Shown here piece after piece: positions 1 through 5,580 of a DNA stretch of 6,091 bases; within the stretch, counting starts at the first letter, position 1, and the number at the start of each line of letters is the position of its first letter. The DNA comes from Acidobacteriota bacterium. GTDB taxonomy: Bacteria; Acidobacteriota; Terriglobia; UBA7540. The notes below the pieces were generated by a model. The model saw nothing but the letters and a program-made list of their open reading frames with translations. It had not been told where the DNA came from and ran no database searches. Position numbers and translations under genes: made by a program. The stretch is from the NCBI GenBank assembly GCA_003171295.1, contig PMYF01000312.1, positions 1-6,091 on the forward strand. Direction: 5' to 3'.

Positions 1-246
1 AGCCGCGTGCAGATGGCGCTGGGTGAGGCCAAGGTGCGCGCGAAGAACGAAATGAAGACCGTGCTCGAGGGAACCGGCACTACGATTGAAGAGTTGCGCG
101 CCTTCGTCCAAGACCATCCCGAGATGCAGCAGCCCATGTACAAGTATGGGCACAAGAAAGGCGTCATCGGTGTGGCCGCGAACTTCATGCTGCATGCTGC
201 GGACCGCTTGAAGGCCGAGAGCCGCGAGATGGTGGCAGTAGGTTAA
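1..246 (+). CDS. 3' end of an unrecognised protein (left-truncated)
   Basis: The reading frame is open from the first base and stops at TAA 244-246, so about 81 C-terminal residues are visible. A GTG at 7-9 could serve as a start, but no ribosome binding site can be seen and the frame continues off the left edge, so I treat the gene as partial. The visible part is mostly helical and charged: an Ala/Lys/Glu-rich stretch, a TIEELRAFV helix, then a His/Tyr/Lys-rich turn (MYKYGHKKG) and a closing amphipathic helix (ANFMLHAADRLKAE). There is no membrane segment and no cysteine. I do not recognise the family. The next gene on the same strand starts 148 bases downstream, too far to indicate translational coupling. 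Confidence 0.6.
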   Translation, partial: SRVQMALGEAKVRAKNEMKTVLEGTGTTIEELRAFVQDHPEMQQPMYKYGHKKGVIGVAANFMLHAADRLKAESREMVAVG

Positions 247-394
247 CGCATGGGGCAATCGGGAGTGAGTGATGGGCGCTTGAAGATGAGCGCGTATCGG
301 AACTGCACAGCCGCGAGGGCGGTGCTGCGAACTCGAGCAGGGATATCCTGCCTGTGCTTATGAACTACCGCGACCTGGGGCGGAGGCGACATAA

Positions 395-886
395 ATGGCT
401 GGCAAACCCAAACCCATCCCGGAAGGGATGCACACCATAACCCCGCATCTCGTCATCCGCGATGCGGCAAAGGCCATCGAGTTTTACCAGAAGGCTTTCG
501 GCGCGGAGGTCAAAGGCGTACACCGCATGCCGGACGGCAAAGTGATGCACGCGATGCTGAAGATCGGCGATTCTCACCTGATGTTGGCCGACGAGTTTCC
601 GGAAATGGGATCGAAGGCCCCGGAATCACTGGGTGGCAGTCCCGTGATACTCAACATCTATGTCGAGGACGTAGACTCCTTGTTTAACCGGGCGGTTTCG
701 GCCGGCGCCAAGGTGACCATGCCCCTGGCGAATCAGTTCTGGGGCGACCGCTATGGGTCGGTGGTGGATCCTTTCGGCCACCACTGGGCTCTGGGGACAC
801 ACGTCGAGGATGTGGCACCGGAAGAGCTAGAACGGCGCTCTAACGCCCTTTCCGCGGAAATGGCCAAGAAGGCGGGAGCCCATTAA
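395..886 (+). CDS. VOC-superfamily protein (glyoxalase/bleomycin-resistance, PhnB-like)
   Basis: A 163-residue cytosolic protein with the paired beta-alpha-beta-beta-beta modules of the vicinal oxygen chelate fold. Module 1 (about residues 14-66) has the family opening ITPHLVIRDAAKAIEFYQKAFGAE, here split as ITPHLVIRDA at 15-24 and AIEFYQKAFGAE at 27-38, followed by PDGKVMHAMLKIGD at 46-59. Module 2 (about 84-137) has the segment at 87-95 (NIYVEDVDS) and the signature WGDRYG at 116-121 with DPFGHHWALGTH at 125-136. His18, His52 and the His129/His130 region are candidate metal ligands, but the usual terminal ligand set cannot be confirmed by eye. GGAGG at 382-386 lies 8 bases before the ATG and supports this start over the internal Met12. 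Relatives are often annotated glyoxalase or PhnB-like, yet the substrate is generally unknown and nothing nearby points to one. The fold assignment is firm; the reaction is not. Confidence 0.9.
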   Translation: MAGKPKPIPEGMHTITPHLVIRDAAKAIEFYQKAFGAEVKGVHRMPDGKVMHAMLKIGDSHLMLADEFPEMGSKAPESLGGSPVILNIYVEDVDSLFNRAVSAGAKVTMPLANQFWGDRYGSVVDPFGHHWALGTHVEDVAPEELERRSNALSAEMAKKAGAH

Positions 887-921
887 CGTCTCAGAAGGCA
901 GAATTGGAAGGCAGGTTGGTG

Positions 922-953
922 TTGTAGCGGCGATTTTACATCGCCAATTGGCG
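922..953. repeat. REP-like hairpin with 5' GTAG
   Basis: TGTAG is followed directly by a perfect hairpin: GGCGAT (929-934), loop TTTAC, ATCGCC (940-945). A second perfect 12-base palindrome, CGCCAATTGGCG (942-953), overlaps the right arm, so the two folds are mutually exclusive. A GTAG tetranucleotide at the foot of an imperfect palindrome is the hallmark of REP sequences mobilised by TnpA-REP (RAYT) Y1 transposases; no such transposase is in the window. The same TGTAGCG-N-CGAT start recurs at 4922. It lies between two co-oriented genes and could also attenuate read-through, although no T-run follows. Confidence 0.6.
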
Positions 954-1018
954 GTGTGAAGGCGCCCAAACATCGGACTGCTAAGATCCTATCAAACGGC
1001 AGAGAATTCCAACCCCAC

Positions 1019-1024
1019 GAGGAG
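1019..1024 (+). promoter_or_regulatory. Shine-Dalgarno site that decides the start of the large activase-like gene
   Basis: GAGGAG lies 7 bases before ATG 1032. An in-frame TTG immediately upstream (1029-1031) would be only 4 bases from this site, so ATG 1032 is the better start. Confidence 0.75.
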
Positions 1025-1031
1025 CGTCTTG

Positions 1032-4000
1032 ATGCCTGAAGCCAATCCCCAGAACCTGATTGTCGGCTTTGACGTGGGTTCGACCACAGTGAAGTCCGTG
1101 GTGGTGGACGCCTCGACGGATCAGATCCTGTGGAGCGACTACCAGCGCCACGATACCAAACAGCCGGAAAAGTGCCTGGAGTTTCTCCAGCGGATGGAAG
1201 CGGAAGCCGGCATCAAGCCGGGGGAGAGCCGGATTTTTGTGACGGGCAGCGGCGGTGGCCCTATCGGCGAACATATTGGGGCCAAGTTCGTCCAGGAAGT
1301 GAACGCCGTTTCCCTTGCCGTCGAACACCTCTATCCGGAATGCGGCTCCGTGGTCGAACTGGGCGGGCAGGATGCCAAAATCATCATCTTCAAAGAAGAC
1401 CCCGAGACGGGCCGCAAGAAAAAGATCCCTTCCATGAACGACAAGTGCGCCGGCGGCACCGGCGCAGTGATTGACAAAATCAACGCCAAGCTGCGCATTC
1501 CCGCCGCAGAGCTCTCGAACATGGGCTACATGGGGCTTAAACTCCATCCCGTAGCGGGGAAGTGCGGCGTGTTCGCGGAGACCGATATCAACGGATTGCA
1601 GAAGAGCGGGGTGCCCCCGAACGAATTGATGGCGTCGCTTTTTGAAGCCATCATCCAGCAAAATCTCGCCGTGTTGACGCGCGGCAATACGCTGCGTCCT
1701 GTGGTGTTGCTGCTGGGCGGGCCGAACACCTACATCAAGGGCATGCAGGACTGCTGGAAGTTTAACATCCCGAAGGTTTGGGAGGAGCGCAACTTCCCGC
1801 TGCCACCCGACAAGGATCCCCAGGACCTCATCATGGTTCCCGACAACGCCCAATATTTTGCCGCCCTCGGCTGCGTGCGCTTCGCCCTCGACGAAGACGC
1901 CCAAATCGGCGTTTACAAAGGGCGGGAAAAGCTGGAGTGGTACATCCAGGTGGGCCGAGGGGAAGAGAAAAAGAAAAAAGGCGGCAGTGGCCTCTACAAG
2001 ACCGAGGATGAACTGGCTGCGTTCAAGGACCGTTACAAGCCGCGGCGCTTTGTGCCTCGCACCTTCCAGCCCGGCGAGCACGTCCGCGCCTTCATGGGCA
2101 TCGACGGTGGTTCCACTTCTACCAAGGCTGTCCTGGTAAGCCAGGAGGGCGAAGTGATGGTGAAGTGCTACGAGCTTTCGAAAGGGAATCCGCTGGAAGA
2201 CACTATGGAGATGTTCTCGAACCTGCGCCAGCAGGTGGAATCGTCAGGTGCGACGATCGAACTCCTGGGGGTGGGCTCGACCGGCTACGCCAAGGACATC
2301 TTGAACGATGTCCTCAACGCTGACGTGGCGCTGGTCGAAACCGTGGCGCACACCCAGGCTGCGCTGCACTTCTATCCCCACGCCGACGTCATCTGTGACG
2401 TGGGCGGACAGGACATCAAGCTCATTATTCTGCAGGACGGACGCGTGAAAGACTTCAAGCTGAACACGCAATGCTCTGCAGGCAACGGATACTTTCTGCA
2501 ATCCACCTGCGTCGGGTTCGGGTACGACGTGAAGGAATACGCCGACCTGGCTTTCAGCGCCAAGGCCATGCCCATGTTCGGATACGGCTGCGCCGTGTTC
2601 ATGCAATCGGATATTGTCGATTTCCAGCGCCAGGGGTGGAAACCGGAAGAGATCATGGCGGGCCTGGCGAACGTTTTGCCGAAAAACATCTGGCTCTATG
2701 TTTCGCAGATCCCGAACCTCGCCTCACTCGGCAACACCTTCATCCTGCAAGGCGGAACACAGCACAACCTGGCAGCAGTGAAAGCGCAGGTGGATTTTAT
2801 CGAGTCGCGCTTCAAGGACAAGGGAAGCAAGCCCGACGTGATCGTGCATGAGCATTGCGGCGAGGCGGGCGCCATCGGGGCGGCCATCGAAGCCCGGCGA
2901 CTTTACGGCATGGGTCACCGCACCAGTTTTATCGGTTTCGATGCGGTCGACAAGATCACCTACTCGACCCACCGCGACGAGAACACGCGCTGCTATTTCT
3001 GCAAGAACAAATGCATGCGCACCTTTATTGATGTGCAGATCGCGAGTTCCGATGAATCCTGGAAGAAATCCAAAATTCCAATTCCGGTCGGTGTCAAGCG
3101 CCTGATTGTCGGAAACAGTTGCGAAAAGGGCCTGGTGGAAGACGTCAACGATATGCGCGAGATCAAGAAGGGCCTCGACGCGGCGAAGAAAGAGAACCCC
3201 AACATGGCTGAGGTTGCCGCCAAGGCCGTGTTCAAATCCTACGCACCGCCCGCGGTGGCCGACCCGCTGCCGAAGTTCACATTGACCGCCCATCAGAAGA
3301 AGCGAGTGGAGCTGATGAAGAAGCGCGCCAGCTACCGCATCGGCATTCCGCGCATTCTCAACATGTATTCGGTGAATCCCATCTTCAGCGCCTACTTTGA
3401 GGCGCTGGGAATTCCCGCCGAAAATCTGGTTTACTCCGACTTCACCACCGAGACACTCTACAAGGATGGCGCCAAGCGCGGGGCCATTGATCCCTGCTTC
3501 CCCTCGAAGGTGGGCATTCCGCACGTTCACAACTTGCTGCACGTGCATCACAAGAAGAAGCCCCTCGACATTATTTTCTGCCCGATGATTGACGACCTGC
3601 CTAGCGACATGAAGTCCGCGCAGGCGCATCGCTCCTGCCCCACGGTCTCGGCGACGCCGGAAGCCGTCAAGGCAGCCTTTACCAAGGAAGGGGACCTCTT
3701 CAAAGAGAACGGCATCCTGTTCCTCGACACCTTCGTAAATCCCGGCAATCCGGCCCTGCTCAGCAAGCAACTCTACGAGCAATTTGTGGATATTTTCGGC
3801 CTGTCCTGGGATGAAAACGCTCGCGCCGTCGTCGCGGGGCTGAAGGCGCAGGGAGAATTTCAAGAGAACGCTCTGCGCGCGCCGGGACGCAAGATCCTGG
3901 AGAAGCTCGAAGCCGAAGACCGCATCGGCATCGTGCTGCTGGGACGGCCGTATCACAACGATCCCGGAATCAATCACGAGATCATGGAAGAGTTCCAGAA

Positions 4001-4544
4001 GATCGGCTATCCGGTTCTGACGCTTGGCTCGCTCCCCATCGACCGGGATATTCTCGAGCAACTCTTCGGGGAGGAGGTGCGGGCGGGGGTGATCAAAGAT
4101 GCGATGGACGTGAGTGACGCCTGGAAGAACAGTTACAGCGAGAACACCACCCAGAAGATCTGGGCCGCCAAGTATACCGCCCGGCACCCGAATCTGGTGG
4201 CGCTCGAACTCTCCAACTTCAAATGCGGCCACGACGCCCCGATTTACACGGCTGTCGAAGAGACCGTAACCAAATCCGGAACGCCCTACTTTTCCTTCAA
4301 GGACATTGATGAGAACAAGCCCACGGGCTCCATCAAGATTCGCGTGGAAACCATCAGCTATTTCCTGAAGCGCTATCGCGAAGACATGGTGCAGCGCAAA
4401 CAAAAGCAGGCGGAAATCGGGGCCAAGCTCGGTGAATTCGAAGCTCAGCTCCGCGCCGAAATGGACGGCCAATTGCCCGGACCCCCACCCGCGCCGTATG
4501 AGATCGAATCACCGGTTGGCATGAACGCTATTCGGCGGGAATAG
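1032..4544 (+). CDS. Fused tandem acyl-CoA dehydratase activase with HgdB-like C-terminal domains (BadF/BadG/BcrA/BcrD family)
   Basis: A 1170-residue cytosolic protein. Module 1 (about 8-290) is an ASKHA ATPase with phosphate motifs DVGSTTVK (14-21) and ELGGQDAK (109-116), an LLLGGP adenosine motif (226-231), and cluster cysteines Cys139 (NDKCAGGTG) and Cys178 (GKCGVFAETD). A Lys-rich linker (313-316) leads to module 2 (about 353-625): DGGSTSTK (358-365), DVGGQDIK (456-463), LQGGT (572-576), Cys481 (NTQCSAGNG) and Cys520 (YGCAVFMQSD). Next come a cysteine knuckle (Cys654, 657, 661, 697) and a DUF2229/COG3580-like region from about 769 with DPCFPSK (820-826), Cys850 and Cys869. The COG3581-like tail has GRPYHNDP (971-978), Cys1065 (FKCGHDAP) and a closing DIDENKP (1091-1097). 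Known activases (HgdC, BcrA/BcrD) couple ATP hydrolysis to one-electron transfer onto an Fe-S (2-hydroxyacyl-CoA dehydratase or benzoyl-CoA reductase) partner. Here the partner-like domain is on the same chain; its substrate is unknown. No frameshift is seen. I recall clostridial homologues as longer, near 1,400 residues. Confidence 0.93.
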   Translation: MPEANPQNLIVGFDVGSTTVKSVVVDASTDQILWSDYQRHDTKQPEKCLEFLQRMEAEAGIKPGESRIFVTGSGGGPIGEHIGAKFVQEVNAVSLAVEHLYPECGSVVELGGQDAKIIIFKEDPETGRKKKIPSMNDKCAGGTGAVIDKINAKLRIPAAELSNMGYMGLKLHPVAGKCGVFAETDINGLQKSGVPPNELMASLFEAIIQQNLAVLTRGNTLRPVVLLLGGPNTYIKGMQDCWKFNIPKVWEERNFPLPPDKDPQDLIMVPDNAQYFAALGCVRFALDEDAQIGVYKGREKLEWYIQVGRGEEKKKKGGSGLYKTEDELAAFKDRYKPRRFVPRTFQPGEHVRAFMGIDGGSTSTKAVLVSQEGEVMVKCYELSKGNPLEDTMEMFSNLRQQVESSGATIELLGVGSTGYAKDILNDVLNADVALVETVAHTQAALHFYPHADVICDVGGQDIKLIILQDGRVKDFKLNTQCSAGNGYFLQSTCVGFGYDVKEYADLAFSAKAMPMFGYGCAVFMQSDIVDFQRQGWKPEEIMAGLANVLPKNIWLYVSQIPNLASLGNTFILQGGTQHNLAAVKAQVDFIESRFKDKGSKPDVIVHEHCGEAGAIGAAIEARRLYGMGHRTSFIGFDAVDKITYSTHRDENTRCYFCKNKCMRTFIDVQIASSDESWKKSKIPIPVGVKRLIVGNSCEKGLVEDVNDMREIKKGLDAAKKENPNMAEVAAKAVFKSYAPPAVADPLPKFTLTAHQKKRVELMKKRASYRIGIPRILNMYSVNPIFSAYFEALGIPAENLVYSDFTTETLYKDGAKRGAIDPCFPSKVGIPHVHNLLHVHHKKKPLDIIFCPMIDDLPSDMKSAQAHRSCPTVSATPEAVKAAFTKEGDLFKENGILFLDTFVNPGNPALLSKQLYEQFVDIFGLSWDENARAVVAGLKAQGEFQENALRAPGRKILEKLEAEDRIGIVLLGRPYHNDPGINHEIMEEFQKIGYPVLTLGSLPIDRDILEQLFGEEVRAGVIKDAMDVSDAWKNSYSENTTQKIWAAKYTARHPNLVALELSNFKCGHDAPIYTAVEETVTKSGTPYFSFKDIDENKPTGSIKIRVETISYFLKRYREDMVQRKQKQAEIGAKLGEFEAQLRAEMDGQLPGPPPAPYEIESPVGMNAIRRE

Positions 4545-4551
4545 TGATTCC

Positions 4552-4608
4552 GCGCCGGGACGCGCGAGGCGCATCCCCATCGGGTCGTTTAGCTCCGCCA
4601 GGGGCGGA
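4552..4608 (+). terminator. Possible terminator hairpins after the activase-like gene
   Basis: Two stems follow the TAG at 4542-4544. The first pairs GCGCC (4552-4556) with GGCGC (4568-4572) over a long loop. The second is compact and perfect: TCCGCC (4594-4599), loop AGG, GGCGGA (4603-4608). Neither is followed by a real T-run, so intrinsic termination is uncertain. The second stem may instead be the first unit of the repeat cluster that continues to about 4703. Confidence 0.3.
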
Positions 4609-4703
4609 ATTGAGTGGCCCCCAGCGCGAAATAAGCCCGCTTTAGCGGGCGACGTCATTTGAGCTCCTCGGGTCAAATCTCACCACCTAGCCCGGTAGTG
4701 GGT
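4594..4703. repeat. Cluster of four closely spaced extragenic hairpins
   Basis: Four stems occur in about 110 bases. They are TCCGCC/GGCGGA (4594-4608), GCCCGC-TTTA-GCGGGC (4635-4650), ATTTGA/TCAAAT (4657-4662 with 4673-4678) and an imperfect CCACCTA/TAGTGG pair (4683-4701, one bulge). The first two are perfect 6-bp stems with 3-4-base loops. Open frames across this stretch look like no protein. The pattern fits an extragenic mosaic repeat, of a kind I recall as common in acidobacterial genomes, more than a gene or a single terminator. Confidence 0.5.
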
Positions 4704-4920
4704 CAATTCCAAACTGTCGGACACCCGCCTTTCAAGACCCCGCGTCATGTTTGGTTGCGGCCACTGGCGGCTCTGCGCTTCTTAAGACGGAGGCCCGAGA
4801 AAGCCGCAGACTCAATGAACGAGTCTGCACTGCTCTTGGGGGACGAGCGGGCATGCATTTGAACAGCGCCGCAATTGGGTCGCCGAGAAGCGCCCGATGT
4901 CGCCCTGACGGGGATTGGTA
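4704..4920. other. Non-coding spacer with one strong hairpin
   Basis: I see no supported gene here. The one clear structure is a perfect 8-bp stem, GCAGACTC (4806-4813), loop AATGAAC, GAGTCTGC (4821-4828). The bases before it (AAAGCC) would extend the stem if the right side read GGCTTT, but it reads ACTGCTCTT. It may therefore be a decayed copy of a longer terminator-like palindrome. An open + frame at 4659-4862 crosses this hairpin, lacks a ribosome binding site and is not credible as a gene. Confidence 0.4.
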
Positions 4921-4992
4921 GCTGTAGCGTCGATCTATGACCGGCGGCCTTTAATTCTCAACGAACCGGCAATCCCAGAGCGCCGCTACAGC
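4921..4992. repeat. Inverted pair of REP-like elements (BIME-like)
   Basis: GCTGTAGCG at 4921-4929 is matched exactly, in reverse complement, by CGCTACAGC at 4984-4992. Extended to 15 bases the arms agree at 13 positions. Each end therefore carries GTAG facing inward, followed by its own short palindrome: CGATC-TAT-GACCG (one mismatch, 4930-4942) on the left, and CCGGC...CGCCG (4966-4985) on the right. Two REPs in inverted orientation are the basic unit of bacterial interspersed mosaic elements. The left half shares its first 11 bases, with one difference, with the element at 922. Confidence 0.6.
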
Positions 4993-5022
4993 AAACTGGC
5001 CACCACCCGGTGCAGCAAACGA

Positions 5023-5051
5023 TTGACGCGAATCCCCGCCTCTGGTATTCA
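5023..5051 (+). promoter_or_regulatory. Likely sigma-70 promoter of the 93-residue gene
   Basis: A -35 box TTGACG (5023-5028) is separated by 17 bases from a -10 box TATTCA (5046-5051), which is preceded by an extended -10 TG (5043-5044). The -10 is only a partial match, but the spacing and TGn motif are good. It implies a transcript start near 5058 and a leader of roughly 80 bases before the ATG at 5138. Confidence 0.45.
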
Positions 5052-5058
5052 TGGGAGT

Positions 5059-5081
5059 GCGCGGTCGTGGGGTAGCCGCGC
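5059..5081 (+). promoter_or_regulatory. Leader hairpin at the predicted transcript 5' end
   Basis: GCGCGG (5059-5064) pairs perfectly with CCGCGC (5076-5081) over an 11-base loop. It would form at the extreme 5' end of the transcript from the promoter at 5023-5051, a position typical of RNA-stabilising stems. It does not cover the ribosome binding site near 5127-5132, so direct translational control is unlikely. Confidence 0.35.
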
Positions 5082-5137
5082 GTTCCTCCACACGACGGGC
5101 AGAATTCCAATCGAGATCATGAGGGCAGAGGACACCC

Positions 5138-5419
5138 ATGCCATTTGAGTCAGACAAGATCATGTTCGAGATATATAAGGAGACGACTTACACGGGTCAC
5201 TACCGTGTCGTCTACTTCACGGAGTTGCAGGATCACAACAAGGAAGCAGAGATCAGCCGCGCCATGGCGGGAGAGCACGTCTTCGATGGCTTCATCCGCA
5301 TGTATCGGAAAGACCAAGCGAAGGAAACGATCGAGAAACTCCTCACCCGTATGAACGGGGGCGAGGCTCTGAGCGCGGCTCAGATTGAAGCCGAACTCAA
5401 GCCTTATGTGCCTGCCTGA
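5138..5419 (+). CDS. Conserved-looking hypothetical protein, 93 residues
   Basis: A small soluble protein with no signal peptide, membrane segment or cysteine. It reads like a compact alpha/beta fold: a Tyr/Thr-rich first half (FEIYKETTYTGHYRVVYFTE, residues 10-29) compatible with beta strands, a central helix around EAEISRAMAGEHV, and a final charged helical part containing KETIEKLLTRMNGGEALSAAQIEAEL, split at the NGG turn. AGAGGA (5127-5132) lies 5 bases before the ATG and supports this start, although Met9 would also be a plausible mature start. I do not recognise the family and propose no function. It has its own likely promoter (5023-5051) and is flanked on both sides by repeat-rich spacers, so it appears to be a single-gene transcription unit, convergent with the gene to its right. 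Confidence 0.85.
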   Translation: MPFESDKIMFEIYKETTYTGHYRVVYFTELQDHNKEAEISRAMAGEHVFDGFIRMYRKDQAKETIEKLLTRMNGGEALSAAQIEAELKPYVPA

Positions 5420-5434
5420 GTAAGGTAGTGCAGC

Positions 5435-5469
5435 GCGGCGGAGCCGCAAATGAAAGCCTTGGGCAGGCT
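5435..5469. terminator. Two hairpins just after the 93-residue gene
   Basis: GCGGC-GGA-GCCGC (5435-5447) and AGCCT-TGGGC-AGGCT (5455-5469) are perfect 5-bp stems beginning 16 bases after the TGA stop. No T-run follows on the + strand. On the minus strand a TTTTT run (complement of 5474-5478) lies beyond a GGGGC, but without a strong adjacent stem. They are plausible transcription ends or further repeat units; I cannot tell which. Confidence 0.35.
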
Positions 5470-5487
5470 GACGAAAAAGCCCCGAAC

Positions 5488-5574
5488 CTGTCCTCCTGAG
5501 GAGCCGCGACGAAGGATCACTGTAGTTGCTTGATTCTGAACTGCCGAGATTCTTCGCTCCGCTCAGAATGACAG
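5488..5574. repeat. 87-base imperfect inverted-repeat element between convergent genes
   Basis: The outer ends CTGTCCTCCTGAG (5488-5500) and CTCAGAATGACAG (5562-5574) are inverted repeats matching at 11 of 13 bases. The inner arms also correspond: CGAAGGATC on the left (5509-5517) and, in reverse complement, CGAAGAATC on the right. The right arm is the widespread GTCATTCTGAGCGGAGCGAAG motif, whose accidental translation gives the familiar spurious peptide HSERSEESR. The left arm is a diverged GTCATCCTGAGGAGC-type copy. The element ends 6 bases from the stop codon of the minus-strand gene. It could fold into a long hairpin in RNA from either direction. Confidence 0.65.
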
Positions 5575-5580
5575 CGCGTC

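Noticed and set aside
337..351. GCAGG-GATAT-CCTGC inverted repeat upstream of the VOC gene
   Set aside because: A 5-bp stem with no partner copies or promoter context; common by chance at this base composition.
979..987. Possible extended -10 box (TGCTAAGAT) before the activase-like gene
   Set aside because: The -10 is reasonable, but there is no recognisable -35 at 16-18 bases, so it is too weak to annotate.
981..2081. 366-codon minus-strand open frame opposite the first activase module
   Set aside because: Antisense shadow of module 1 with no recognisable motif.
2724..4472. Long open frame (582 codons) on the minus strand opposite the activase-like gene
   Set aside because: It lies entirely antisense to a gene with clear domains and motifs. 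Its residue make-up is typical of the mirror frame of GC-rich codons, and no family features appear.
4659..4862. 67-codon + strand open frame with a TTG start in the spacer
   Set aside because: No ribosome binding site; it runs through hairpin arms, and its composition is like translated repeat.
4915..5148. 77-codon + strand open frame crossing the inverted REP pair
   Set aside because: It consists of the REP pair, the promoter and the leader of the next gene, and it overlaps the real start at 5138.
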